A DNA stretch of 61,642 bases from Nitrospina sp. (GTDB lineage: Bacteria; Nitrospinota; Nitrospinia; Nitrospinales; JACRGP01): contig JACAVV010000033.1 in the NCBI GenBank assembly GCA_024648695.1, forward strand, positions 1 through 61,642. The letters run 5' to 3'. How positions within the stretch are numbered: position 1 is the stretch's first letter; every line of letters starts with the position of its first letter. Shown here piece after piece: positions 43,083 to 50,991 of the stretch. The position numbers and the translations under genes were made by a program. The notes under the pieces were generated by a model, which saw nothing but the letters and a program-made list of their open reading frames with translations, did no database searches and was not told the origin of the DNA.

Positions 43083-44846
43083 TCAATTGGTTAATTGGAA
43101 ATTAAATGGCAATTCCACTTTCAAAAAGGATTTTCCGATTCCCTCAGGAAATCCTCCAAAAGGAGCGGCTCTTTGTACAGCCGCCAGAGCTTCTCTGTTC
43201 AATAATTCGTGATGACAAGGCGCTTTCAATCGTAAATCGCGAACGCCACCATCTCGCCGGATCACAAAATCAACTGTCACCCGTCCCTCCCATTTTTTCT
43301 TCCGGGCAACTTCCGGATACCCTTTTTCCTTTTCAATTTTAGTCATCACCTTCGCCAAGTACCCTTTAAGAATATTTGGATCAGTCACCCGGGGAACAGG
43401 GCGCGATTTCCTTTCCAGCCTTGCCATCTTTTGAACAGGCGATGAAACGTGGGCTGAGCCATCAATCAAAGGGGACTTTGGTAAATCAAAATTTGCCGTT
43501 AGGACTCTGGGTTGTTTCACGGCAAAATGGCGGGGGGAATTCACACCGGCAAAATAACTTGCTTTAACACCTGCTGTCGTCTCAAATTGTTCGAAGTTCA
43601 CTTTACGCGCTTTGGCAACGACCTCCATTTTTTTTACTTCCTGGCGAACGAATGCTTTGGTCTCCGGATTTTTAATCGCATCGGTTTCTACGGGTTTTAA
43701 ACGCCGGGGTTTCTTAACAAGACTTGCAACTTGAGCCACTTCTTCGGTCATTTGAGCGCGTTTTGAATTATTTACTCCCGAATTTAACTTGGACGATTCC
43801 TTACGCTGGCCTGATCGCAATCGGTGTTTTTTAACTTTACTGACCTTTATAGGAGCCTTTGCAATTTCAGGCATTTTCTGAGGGGCTTTAAATGAATGTT
43901 TGAATGATGGCGCCTTTGAGGCCACCAGGAGGTTCTGAACCCCACTGTTTTTGATTTGCGCCTTGCTCACCACCGGTGAAGTCAACTGCGAACTTACCGG
44001 GGCACGCCTTGGCGATACATCCGTTGAAGTGGCAGAGTGGTTTTGAACAGCGCTCACACTCATTCGAGTTTTGCTGGTTCCCGTAGAACCAAAGGAAGTC
44101 TTCGGGAACGATCGCTTTACAGCAGTTTGGCGTCCTGGATAAAAATTTTGTACCTGACTCACCATCATCTGCGCTTTGGCAGAACGCACCCCTTCCGAAG
44201 GAGTGTTTGGCACGGACCGTTTCAACATAGCCTTTGACCCGGTTGAAAAATTTGATGCCTGGCTTACCACCATAGGAGCTTTACCCGATCCTTTTGATGA
44301 GGAGGGAAGAGTCAAGGCTCCCCGCTTTCTCGGGATGGCCTTGGAAGTTATCGAATGATTTTGAATTGAGGCCATCATCATGGGTGCTCTTGTTGATACG
44401 GATGGGGTTTTGACCGGTGGCTTTGGGGTTTGGCGTGGAAACGGGACCTTTGCCTTATTCACCTTTACGTCCGCTTTTACCATTTGTTGTTTGACAGTTG
44501 GAACAGGCGCGGATTTCACCGGTTCCAAAGGAGATTTTTTCAATGTTTGAGGTCGGGCTTTGGACTTTTTGACATGGACTTTCGCTTTAACAGGTTTGGG
44601 AAGCTTTAATGGACGAATGGGTTTGGGCGTCTTGATTGGCCTGATTTTTGGTTTTGGTGTCTCCTTTTTCTCTACAGGCGGCAGTGCAGGTTTCAGCTTC
44701 ACCACTTCCAGTTTAATCGCTGGCGGTGGAGGTGGAATTTTTTTAGATTTTCCGCTCAAAACCTGATAGCCACCCATTACCAGAAACAGGTGTACAAACA
44801 TGGAACCCAGTATTGAGACTATAAATGCATTCTTAATCCATTTCAT
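43083..44846 (-). CDS. tonB: TonB-family energy transducer with a long repeat-rich linker
   Basis: N-terminal membrane anchor (about 8-28), PPPPPAIKLEVVKLKPALPPVEKKE and a Pro/Lys-rich spacer to about residue 150, then six imperfect 35-36-residue repeats (154-343), more basic linker, and a C-terminal TonB domain (about 500-585: YPEVARKKKWEGRVTVDFVIRRDGGVRDLRL). At 587 aa it is far longer than E. coli TonB (239 aa). Pairs with the upstream ExbB and two ExbD to power the receptor at 47804-49918. Confidence 0.85.
   Translation of the reverse strand: MKWIKNAFIVSILGSMFVHLFLVMGGYQVLSGKSKKIPPPPPAIKLEVVKLKPALPPVEKKETPKPKIRPIKTPKPIRPLKLPKPVKAKVHVKKSKARPQTLKKSPLEPVKSAPVPTVKQQMVKADVKVNKAKVPFPRQTPKPPVKTPSVSTRAPMMMASIQNHSITSKAIPRKRGALTLPSSSKGSGKAPMVVSQASNFSTGSKAMLKRSVPNTPSEGVRSAKAQMMVSQVQNFYPGRQTAVKRSFPKTSFGSTGTSKTRMSVSAVQNHSATSTDVSPRRAPVSSQLTSPVVSKAQIKNSGVQNLLVASKAPSFKHSFKAPQKMPEIAKAPIKVSKVKKHRLRSGQRKESSKLNSGVNNSKRAQMTEEVAQVASLVKKPRRLKPVETDAIKNPETKAFVRQEVKKMEVVAKARKVNFEQFETTAGVKASYFAGVNSPRHFAVKQPRVLTANFDLPKSPLIDGSAHVSSPVQKMARLERKSRPVPRVTDPNILKGYLAKVMTKIEKEKGYPEVARKKKWEGRVTVDFVIRRDGGVRDLRLKAPCHHELLNREALAAVQRAAPFGGFPEGIGKSFLKVELPFNFQLTN
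43818..44387 (-). repeat. Six tandem 35-36-codon repeats in the tonB linker
   Basis: Units start at residues 154, 190, 225, 260, 296 and 331, with the core A(P/Q)M.VS.VQN followed by a basic K(R/A)(S/K) stretch and a Ser/Thr/Gly-rich end; the last unit is partial. Positions 4-11 of the unit are best conserved. Confidence 0.7.
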
Positions 44847-44858
44847 GATATTCCACTT

Positions 44859-45278
44859 TCATCTAGAACCGCCGTCGCCTTCGGGAGGTTTGGTTGCCAA
44901 AATAAATTTAGAGACACCACTTCCCTGGGCAATTTCAATCACCATTCCAAACGTTTCAAACTGCATTTTACGGTCACCGCGAATGACCAGCGTCTTGTTA
45001 GAGTTCCCTTCAAATTTTTTTTTGAGGCGATTATGCAATTCACTTAGAGGGAACGTTTGCCCCTCAAACTCCAGCAGGTCACCTTTTCCGATAGAAAGCG
45101 TAGGGTGTTGACCGTGCGTGGAGTTTCCGGATTCGGCTTCGGGCAATTCGACTTTTGTTTTTTGCTGGATCGCGGATCCCGTCAACATGAAAAATATCAA
45201 TAGAAGAAACACCATATTGATCATGGGTATTAAATCCAGACGGAAGGAATCCCGCTTTTGTTTTGGCAAACGAATCAT
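44859..45278 (-). CDS. exbD: ExbD/TolR-family transporter subunit, copy 2
   Basis: Biopolymer-transport protein with a cytoplasmic basic start, one membrane helix (about 14-35) with the essential acidic position replaced in context LIPMINMVFLLLIFFML (Asn instead of the usual Asp), and a periplasmic domain with a Gly/Ser spacer. The Asp-to-Asn change at the proton-binding position is notable next to copy 1, which keeps Asp. Directly follows copy 1 without gap. Confidence 0.88.
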   Translation of the reverse strand: MIRLPKQKRDSFRLDLIPMINMVFLLLIFFMLTGSAIQQKTKVELPEAESGNSTHGQHPTLSIGKGDLLEFEGQTFPLSELHNRLKKKFEGNSNKTLVIRGDRKMQFETFGMVIEIAQGSGVSKFILATKPPEGDGGSR

Positions 45279-45671
45279 TTATCTGACTATGGAAAAATTC
45301 TCGCCCCCGGCGATGCGGGCATAATCGAGAACCTGTGTGAATAAATCATACCTGACTTTTGAATGCGCATGAATTTCCACGGTTTTGTTTTTTTTGTTTT
45401 TCAAGAGTCCCTCAAACTTTTTTGGTAACTCATGAACAGATACTGCATCCTGTTGCAAATATACCGTTCCATCTTCCGCCAGTTTTACGATCAGGTTTTT
45501 CTCTGGAGACGGCTTTCCCTGGGCTGAACCTGTAGGGAGGTCAATATTCATGCCCTCACCTTGAACGGCGAAAGTCAACATAAAGAAAATGAGCAATAAA
45601 AACACCACGTCAATCAAGGGTGCCATATCCAGCTTGCTTATGTTTCGTTTTTTATTATTGATCTGAATCAT
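45279..45671 (-). CDS. exbD: ExbD/TolR-family transporter subunit, copy 1
   Basis: A 130-aa ExbD: membrane helix LDMAPLIDVVFLLLIFFML (14-32) with the proton-carrying Asp21, then a periplasmic domain (VKLAEDGTVYL, VEIHAHSKVRYDLFTQVLDYARIAG) typical of the family. The ATG overlaps the exbB stop (TAATG). Confidence 0.9.
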   Translation of the reverse strand: MIQINNKKRNISKLDMAPLIDVVFLLLIFFMLTFAVQGEGMNIDLPTGSAQGKPSPEKNLIVKLAEDGTVYLQQDAVSVHELPKKFEGLLKNKKNKTVEIHAHSKVRYDLFTQVLDYARIAGGENFSIVR

Positions 45672-46354
45672 TAGATGTTAGCTCTGGCAACCTCAGGGGA
45701 ACGAACACTTGATGAAAAAGTATTTCTTTCAACTTCTTCTTCAAAATAATGCACAAGGTGCTGTCCCAGTTTTTCCATTAAAAATGAAATGCGTTCAATT
45801 TTACGTTCGAAAAAATGCAACATAATGACGGTAGGGATAGCTACGGACAACCCTGCCGCTGTTGTCAACAAGGCTTCCCAAATACCACCGGCCAGCAAGC
45901 TTGGGTTCACCTGCCCTTTGAACTGGGCCACCTGATTGAAGGCTTGAACCATGCCAATCACCGTACCCAGAAGGCCCATTAGAGGCGAGATAGTAGAAAT
46001 CACTTCTAAAACGCGCAATTTGCTTCCCATTTTCAGCAGTTCTTCCTGTCCCGTTACGGAAAGCTTCTCTTCCAGTTTTTGCCTTGGTAAAACTCTATTT
46101 TTATGTCCCATTTGAACCATTCGTGAGGCAGGACCTTCCGTTCTTCGGGACAAATCAAAAGCCTGTGCATACTTTCCCTGGTCCAGCATTCCATTGACAT
46201 TCTCTAAGGCACGTTCGGGGTTGCCCAATTGCTTGATAAAAAAATAAAGGCGCTCGATGATAATAGCCAATGCAATGATCGAACAAATAAAGATTGGCCA
46301 CATGATGATGCCGCCCTTGGTCAACAAATCAAAGGCGGAAAAGAGGGAGTCCAT
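45671..46354 (-). CDS. exbB: ExbB/TolQ/MotA-family proton channel
   Basis: A 227-aa ExbB with three membrane helices (about 14-35, 110-135, 155-178); the MotA/TolQ/ExbB core has ISTISPLMGLLGTVIGMVQAF and SLLAGGIWEALLTTAAGLSVAIPTVIMLHFF. It forms a proton channel with ExbD. GAGG precedes the ATG. First gene of the energising cluster, 43 bp after the Asp-box lipoprotein gene. Confidence 0.92.
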   Translation of the reverse strand: MDSLFSAFDLLTKGGIIMWPIFICSIIALAIIIERLYFFIKQLGNPERALENVNGMLDQGKYAQAFDLSRRTEGPASRMVQMGHKNRVLPRQKLEEKLSVTGQEELLKMGSKLRVLEVISTISPLMGLLGTVIGMVQAFNQVAQFKGQVNPSLLAGGIWEALLTTAAGLSVAIPTVIMLHFFERKIERISFLMEKLGQHLVHYFEEEVERNTFSSSVRSPEVARANI

Positions 46355-46397
46355 GGTTTAACCTCAAAATAAAAGGATCAATAGTATTTATAAATTT

Positions 46398-47678
46398 TTA
46401 ACTTTTTAACCCAATGCGGCCTCGGCACAAAACCGCTTTGGTTCCGCTTTCAGTCATTTCGGTCCAAGTGGCGTAGATGCGTCCCCCACTTCCTGCAAAC
46501 AGGTAAGGATACGCAACGCTGTTTCCCAAAAACGGAATCTTTTGCGGCAAACTTACGGTTCCACTCTGGGAAATTTTCAATATCCAAGCCTGGTTCAAAC
46601 CCCAGCCTTTTTTCTCTTCCGGATCTCTGCCCTGAAACACCACCCAAGCATCGCCATTAATAATATTGACGTCTGGATGGTTTGAGTCCAATACAGCCCC
46701 CTGCACTTCACCCAAAAACCTGAAAGACTTCCCACCGTCACTGGAAATGCTGGCCCTGAGCGCGGCTTTGTTTCCTTTACCGCTATACCAGACTACGAAT
46801 AACTTGCCATTCTTGTAATCTATGGAAGCCCCTGAATGGGGGCAACCATTTATTTGCCAACCTTCAGGAGCCGCATGAACTTTTTTCGACCAGGTGGAAC
46901 CTTTATCGTTGGAAGAAGCAACCACAACAAAACGGGTATTGTCTTTTTTTACATGACGCCAGGAAATGAATACCTTTCCTTTTTCATCAAAAGCGATAGA
47001 AGGCCGGCAACATGGACAAACATCTCCAGCAATTTTTATATTTGCACCAAAAGTTGCCCCTTTATCCAGGGACCTGGCCAAATAGAGTGAGGAAGATCCT
47101 GGCACATTAGTTTCTTTTCCCCTGCCATCCAACCAGGCGACATAGATGGTTCCATCAGGACCAACCTCCATCGTTTGAAACGAATGGTAAGATTTTTCAT
47201 CATCATCGTTGACCTTGACCGGTGTAGTGAAACTCCTGCCAAAGTTCATGGACCGGGAAAATTTGAGATCATTTCCTCCCGCCCAAACCGCGAACCGTCC
47301 GATACCTGGTCCCTGCCGAATCAATGGACCGTTTTCGCCGTGGAAACTCACCTCACCGGGAACCGTGTTAATGACGCGAGGTTTGGAGAAGGTATCTCCC
47401 ATATTGTGGGAACCGGTATAATATAAATCGTTTCCTTTACTGCCCTTTCGAGCGGTATAAATAAAACTCATTCCTTCCGAAGCCTGCAATAACATTTGAA
47501 GCCCGCTACCCTGATCCACCAGTTTTGGAACCGGTTCCCAGGTCACCAGGTTTCCTGAAATTTCCGTTCCATAAGATTCGGATTCCGAGCCAACATTATT
47601 CATAGTAGCCGCGCAGGCGGCGGTAAACAGCATCGCCATTAAAATTAAAGGCAATTTGTAAAATTTAATATTTTTCAT
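46398..47678 (-). CDS. Asp-box beta-propeller lipoprotein with Cys/His motifs
   Basis: A sialidase-fold-like exported protein: signal peptide with a lipobox (FTAAC, Cys22), then five Asp-box motifs (SHNMGDTF 90-97, SMNFGRSF 143-150, SLDKGATF 203-210, SNDKGSTW 256-263, SSDGGKSF 312-319), indicating a beta-propeller. No arginine triad or other sialidase active-site set is evident. Two unusual motifs, GDVCPCCRP (Cys221, 223, 224) and NGCPHSG (Cys279, His281), could bind a metal. It follows the TonB receptor and precedes exbB, so it probably helps to capture or process the receptor's substrate; inference. Confidence 0.75.
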   Translation of the reverse strand: MKNIKFYKLPLILMAMLFTAACAATMNNVGSESESYGTEISGNLVTWEPVPKLVDQGSGLQMLLQASEGMSFIYTARKGSKGNDLYYTGSHNMGDTFSKPRVINTVPGEVSFHGENGPLIRQGPGIGRFAVWAGGNDLKFSRSMNFGRSFTTPVKVNDDDEKSYHSFQTMEVGPDGTIYVAWLDGRGKETNVPGSSSLYLARSLDKGATFGANIKIAGDVCPCCRPSIAFDEKGKVFISWRHVKKDNTRFVVVASSNDKGSTWSKKVHAAPEGWQINGCPHSGASIDYKNGKLFVVWYSGKGNKAALRASISSDGGKSFRFLGEVQGAVLDSNHPDVNIINGDAWVVFQGRDPEEKKGWGLNQAWILKISQSGTVSLPQKIPFLGNSVAYPYLFAGSGGRIYATWTEMTESGTKAVLCRGRIGLKS

Positions 47679-47714
47679 GGTTTAAATTCCTCATCAACCA
47701 AAACATTCCAGAAT

Positions 47715-47768
47715 AGAAAGGAGCCCGCTCAGGGAACCACACCATTTTTGACCCTAAGCGGCCTTTCT
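47715..47768 (-). repeat. Long imperfect hairpin between receptor and lipoprotein genes
   Basis: AGAAAGG (47715-47721) pairs with CCTTTCT (47762-47768), with inner CCGCT/AGCGG and AGGG/CCCT pairings. No U-tract. May lower expression of downstream genes relative to the receptor or stabilise mRNA ends. Confidence 0.4.
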
Positions 47769-47803
47769 ATGACTTGCCTGGAGGGAGCAAGCGGGTCGTT
47801 CTA

Positions 47804-49918
47804 CTAGAAATTAATGCGAACTCCACCAAAAAACCGTCTCAGGTCACCGGCATAAAACAAGGCCGACGAATCGGTGGCGGTCACTGCAGTGGAAAAGTTC
47901 GAAATATAAGCTTCGTTTGTAAGGTTACGTCCTTCAAAAAAGACGTCCGCATGGTCATTGATTTTAAAGCCTGCGCTCATGCCCATAATGGCATAACCGG
48001 GCGCCTCAAACGAATTGTTGAAATCCACTTCCGCGTCGCTGGCCACCAAAGCATTCAAGGCAAAAAACCACTTGTCACCATAGTCATACCGCAATTCCGT
48101 GTTGTAAAAATGAGGCGGTTGACCTGGAATCGTGTTGTCCCCAAACTGGTCGTCATCATCCAGGAAAAAATCGCTGTAGGTGTAGGCGTTCCACCATTTG
48201 AGCGTATCCTTTTCAGTGAACAGTCCCCGAAAGATGTCAATCCCGATGCCAATTTCCGCACCTTGATGGATCGTGTCGTCAGCATTGAATGTGGTGGACG
48301 GAATATTGCCATCCACAGTGAATTTTAAAAGCTCGTCCTCTATCCACGCGCGGTACAAACTGATGTCCCAGGCGATACGGCCATATTCGCCACGCGTTCC
48401 AACTTCAGCGGTCCAAGCCTTTTGGGCATCCAGTTGGATAAACCCGGCTGTGCTTCCCTGAGTCAAATCAGTAAAATCCGGGGGCTCATAGCTTCTACTG
48501 ATGTTTGCAAAAATCTGGGTCTTTTCAAGGGGTTTGAACATGATCCCAACTTTTGGATTGGCGGTATCGTAATCCGCGTCGTCGGTATCACTGGGTGTGA
48601 CATTATCATCCACATCCCGGTCCGCATGCAGGTATTGCAGTCCTGTGACAATAGCCAGTTTCGGAATGATATGAAAATGATTTTCTCCATACACAACGAT
48701 GTTGGTACCGAATTGATCCGCATCCCTGGTTAAAGATCCGGATCTTCCCCCATTATTCCTGAAAACTTTAGCTTCGGTATCACCAAATTGAGTGGTGATT
48801 CCCGCGCGGTACCTGTTTAGAAAACGGCCAATTTTATAGGTACCCGAAGCCTGGGAATAGAAACCGTAATTGATGCTTTCCTGATCAATAACTCCCACAA
48901 AACGTGTAATGGGATGGAATAATTCTTTTTTATAGGCGAACACTCCGACATCGACCTTATGGTCTTCACTTAACTCGATTGTTGTCTTGTTAGAAAAACG
49001 GTAAGATCTGATGTCGCGTTGTTGATCATCCTCCAAAGCCGAAGAACGAACTCCCTGGGGATCCTTGAGCGCATTTTTCAGGGTCACGGTTCCCGGCAAG
49101 TCGAGATCAATCTCATTTACGGTAAAATAAAACCGGGATTCGGCTTGATCGCCCAGTTTCACCCCTACATTCGAATTGAATTTTAAATTTTCCTGATTGG
49201 CATGTTCTCGAAATCCATTACTGACCGCTCCAGATAAGCTTAAAAACAGATCAGCTTTTTCAAAAGCCTGCCCAGTTTGATAATTACCGCGAAAAGTGTC
49301 GTTCGACCCAAAATCAAATCTTAAGCGGTGTCCCGGATGACTTCGTCCGGTTTTGGAAATCATATTTACCGCACCGCCTAATGTAGTTCCGCCAAATTGC
49401 ATGGCATTACCGCCTTTGTGAATTTCAATACGTTGCAATACCAGGTTATCTATTTCCTGAAAATCTCCTGCCCCATCGGCGGAAGTGAAGGGAATACCAT
49501 CCTGCAGGGCGGTCAACCCTTTCTGATGGAAATTTCTCTCCAAACCCGAACCACGGATTGAGATGCGCACTTCCTCTGCAAAACGTTTCGTTGCATACAC
49601 ACCGGGAACGTGGCTCAAAGTATCCTGATAATTGATACTGAACCGGTCTTTGAAACGCTTTGCTCCTATTACATAAACGCCACCTGGTGTCCGTTGAATG
49701 ATTCGAGTCGCTTCAGCGTTATTGGGTACCGTCAAGGTCCCTGGCAATTCGGCCACCGAATCGATCAACTCGGGTGTGGGAGCCGCAATCATCACTTCGG
49801 GCAATTGAATCGATTCCGTCGAATCGGAATTGGAATCATCAGCAATCGAGTGCGAAGAAAAACAGAATAATGTAAAGCAGAAAATAAATAAAACGCATGT
49901 TAACTTTTTAGGTGTCAT
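47804..49918 (-). CDS. TonB-dependent outer-membrane receptor
   Basis: A 704-aa receptor: signal peptide (to about 26), a plug domain (about 75-185: VYVIGAKRFKDRF, HVPGVYATKRFAEEVRISIRGSG, IEIHKGGNAMQFGGTTLGGAVNMI) and a 22-strand barrel ending in FFGGVRINF with the terminal aromatic needed for outer-membrane insertion. Plug and barrel resemble FecA/PfeA-like and copper-receptor-like proteins. The TonB box is not clear, possibly LPEVMIAA (about 39-46). Expressed with the Asp-box lipoprotein and exbB-exbD-exbD-tonB. Substrate unproven; metal import is likely. Confidence 0.9.
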   Translation of the reverse strand: MTPKKLTCVLFIFCFTLFCFSSHSIADDSNSDSTESIQLPEVMIAAPTPELIDSVAELPGTLTVPNNAEATRIIQRTPGGVYVIGAKRFKDRFSINYQDTLSHVPGVYATKRFAEEVRISIRGSGLERNFHQKGLTALQDGIPFTSADGAGDFQEIDNLVLQRIEIHKGGNAMQFGGTTLGGAVNMISKTGRSHPGHRLRFDFGSNDTFRGNYQTGQAFEKADLFLSLSGAVSNGFREHANQENLKFNSNVGVKLGDQAESRFYFTVNEIDLDLPGTVTLKNALKDPQGVRSSALEDDQQRDIRSYRFSNKTTIELSEDHKVDVGVFAYKKELFHPITRFVGVIDQESINYGFYSQASGTYKIGRFLNRYRAGITTQFGDTEAKVFRNNGGRSGSLTRDADQFGTNIVVYGENHFHIIPKLAIVTGLQYLHADRDVDDNVTPSDTDDADYDTANPKVGIMFKPLEKTQIFANISRSYEPPDFTDLTQGSTAGFIQLDAQKAWTAEVGTRGEYGRIAWDISLYRAWIEDELLKFTVDGNIPSTTFNADDTIHQGAEIGIGIDIFRGLFTEKDTLKWWNAYTYSDFFLDDDDQFGDNTIPGQPPHFYNTELRYDYGDKWFFALNALVASDAEVDFNNSFEAPGYAIMGMSAGFKINDHADVFFEGRNLTNEAYISNFSTAVTATDSSALFYAGDLRRFFGGVRINF

Positions 49919-50107
49919 GGACCCTCTCTATCTAATCCAATAGCAATAGCCGCAAATTACGTAAAAGTGGTTTTAAGTCAGAATTATCAAGGAAAATCTG
50001 AATATAAAACCAATAACATTTGAAATGTTTTTTGGAAATATCGGGGAAAGCCAATTTACTTAATGGAAATCAAAGGAGACTCATTTTCTTGGGGCGGAAA
50101 AACCCAC

Positions 50108-50138
50108 AAAAAAAGCGCTCCTGAAAACTAAATTCAGG
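50108..50138 (-). terminator. Terminator of the His/Cys-rich gene
   Basis: Stem CCTGAA/TTCAGG followed on the minus strand, after a five-base AGCGC spacer, by seven T residues; 23 bp after the stop codon. Confidence 0.5.
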
Positions 50139-50160
50139 CTTTCTGCTGTAATGGAATGGA

Positions 50161-50556
50161 TTAAACTATTTTCGGAGGGGGGGAAGACCTTAAAGAAAAA
50201 CTAAAGTGGTAAAACTGCATCAAGAAATCAAAATTCTGAAAGGCTGGATCCAGTTGAAGATTGTTTTCGGCAAGCAAATCCAAAGGAGAGTGGCTAATTC
50301 CGGAACTGCTTGCATGTTTTGGATAAGGAGATCCACCACAATCATGTGCGATCCAGGTTTCCTTATGATGCCCAAAAGCTTTAACATGGGGGCAGGGTAT
50401 AGATAACTCGTGATGGCTCAACGGACAGGCTTTTCCGGCTTTTTCCTGAGAAAAAGGAGCGGCAGGCTTGTGATGATGCATACCGGAAGCAAAAGCTTCG
50501 GCCGTAAATCCGGCGAAGAAGCAAATTCCCACAATGAAAACGATCTTTTTTAGCAT
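50161..50556 (-). CDS. Small His/Cys-rich periplasmic protein, likely metal-binding
   Basis: A signal peptide (1-24) precedes a 105-aa mature part packed with ligands: MHHHKP, CPLSHHE, CPHVKAFGHHKE, AHDCGG and SPYPKH. The tail ends in the proline motif RSSPPPKIV, common in small proteins that sit next to copper-type TonB receptors. It precedes the receptor gene by about 240 bp with its own promoter-like element and terminator. A periplasmic metal scavenger or sensor role, copper or zinc, is inferred from composition only. Confidence 0.7.
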   Translation of the reverse strand: MLKKIVFIVGICFFAGFTAEAFASGMHHHKPAAPFSQEKAGKACPLSHHELSIPCPHVKAFGHHKETWIAHDCGGSPYPKHASSSGISHSPLDLLAENNLQLDPAFQNFDFLMQFYHFSFSLRSSPPPKIV

Positions 50557-50562
50557 GTCCCT

Positions 50563-50591
50563 TTTATAATAAAAAACAAATTATAAGTCAA
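50563..50591 (-). promoter_or_regulatory. Promoter candidate of the His/Cys-rich gene
   Basis: TTGACT (50591-50586), 17-nt spacer, TATAAA (50568-50563), only 6 nt before the ATG, which would give an almost leaderless message. An overlapping TATAAT (50585-50580) is an alternative -10 but has a poor -35. Confidence 0.4.
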
Positions 50592-50699
50592 GAATTTATG
50601 TCTATAAAACCCAAAGGTTTAAACTCCCGGACATACCTTTTTCATTGATTGGCAAGTTTATAGTCGGGGCTTTACAACAATCATGCGAACCCGGTTCTA

Positions 50700-50900
50700 T
50701 TTATTCACCCAGGCCCCGAATACGTTCGCCGGCCTTTGGGTTATCGGGATTGAGGCTTGTTGAAATTCTTCGCACCTTGGGCATGGCTTACTATAAAAAT
50801 TTTCATTTGTTTCAACGATGCGCTCCAACGTTTGAATTATATTTCCCTTCTTCATCCCTCGAACGCAGGGAGGTCAACAAAACCATTTCATCCCCAGTTC
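50700..50900 (-). pseudogene. Degraded, internally deleted copy of the 52583-53170 lipoprotein gene
   Basis: Two blocks match the intact gene on the same strand: 50719-50830 with about 52619-52730 (the C-terminal coding part) and 50850-50900 with about 52963-53028, with roughly 230 bp missing between them and stops in all frames. It joins the fragment of the 83-aa gene at 50901. Confidence 0.8.
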
Positions 50901-50972
50901 ATCTATTAGGAAAACAAAGCTGAACGCGATATTGGAAACCGGCTTTCAGGCGACGATATGGCCTATCGATAG
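50901..50972 (+). pseudogene. Remnant of the 83-aa gene at 42013-42264
   Basis: Reads IY*ENKAERDIGNRLSGDDMAYR*, closely matching the last 24 codons (IYQENKAERDIENQLSGDDMPYR) of the intact gene but with TAG replacing CAG. The short common TTCAT at the junction with the neighbouring fragment suggests microhomology joining. Confidence 0.8.
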
Positions 50973-50991
50973 ATAACAGCCCGCAACACAA

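Noticed and set aside
46398-47678. Assigning true sialidase activity to the Asp-box lipoprotein
   Set aside because: Asp boxes show only the propeller fold; the arginine triad and other catalytic residues are not evident.
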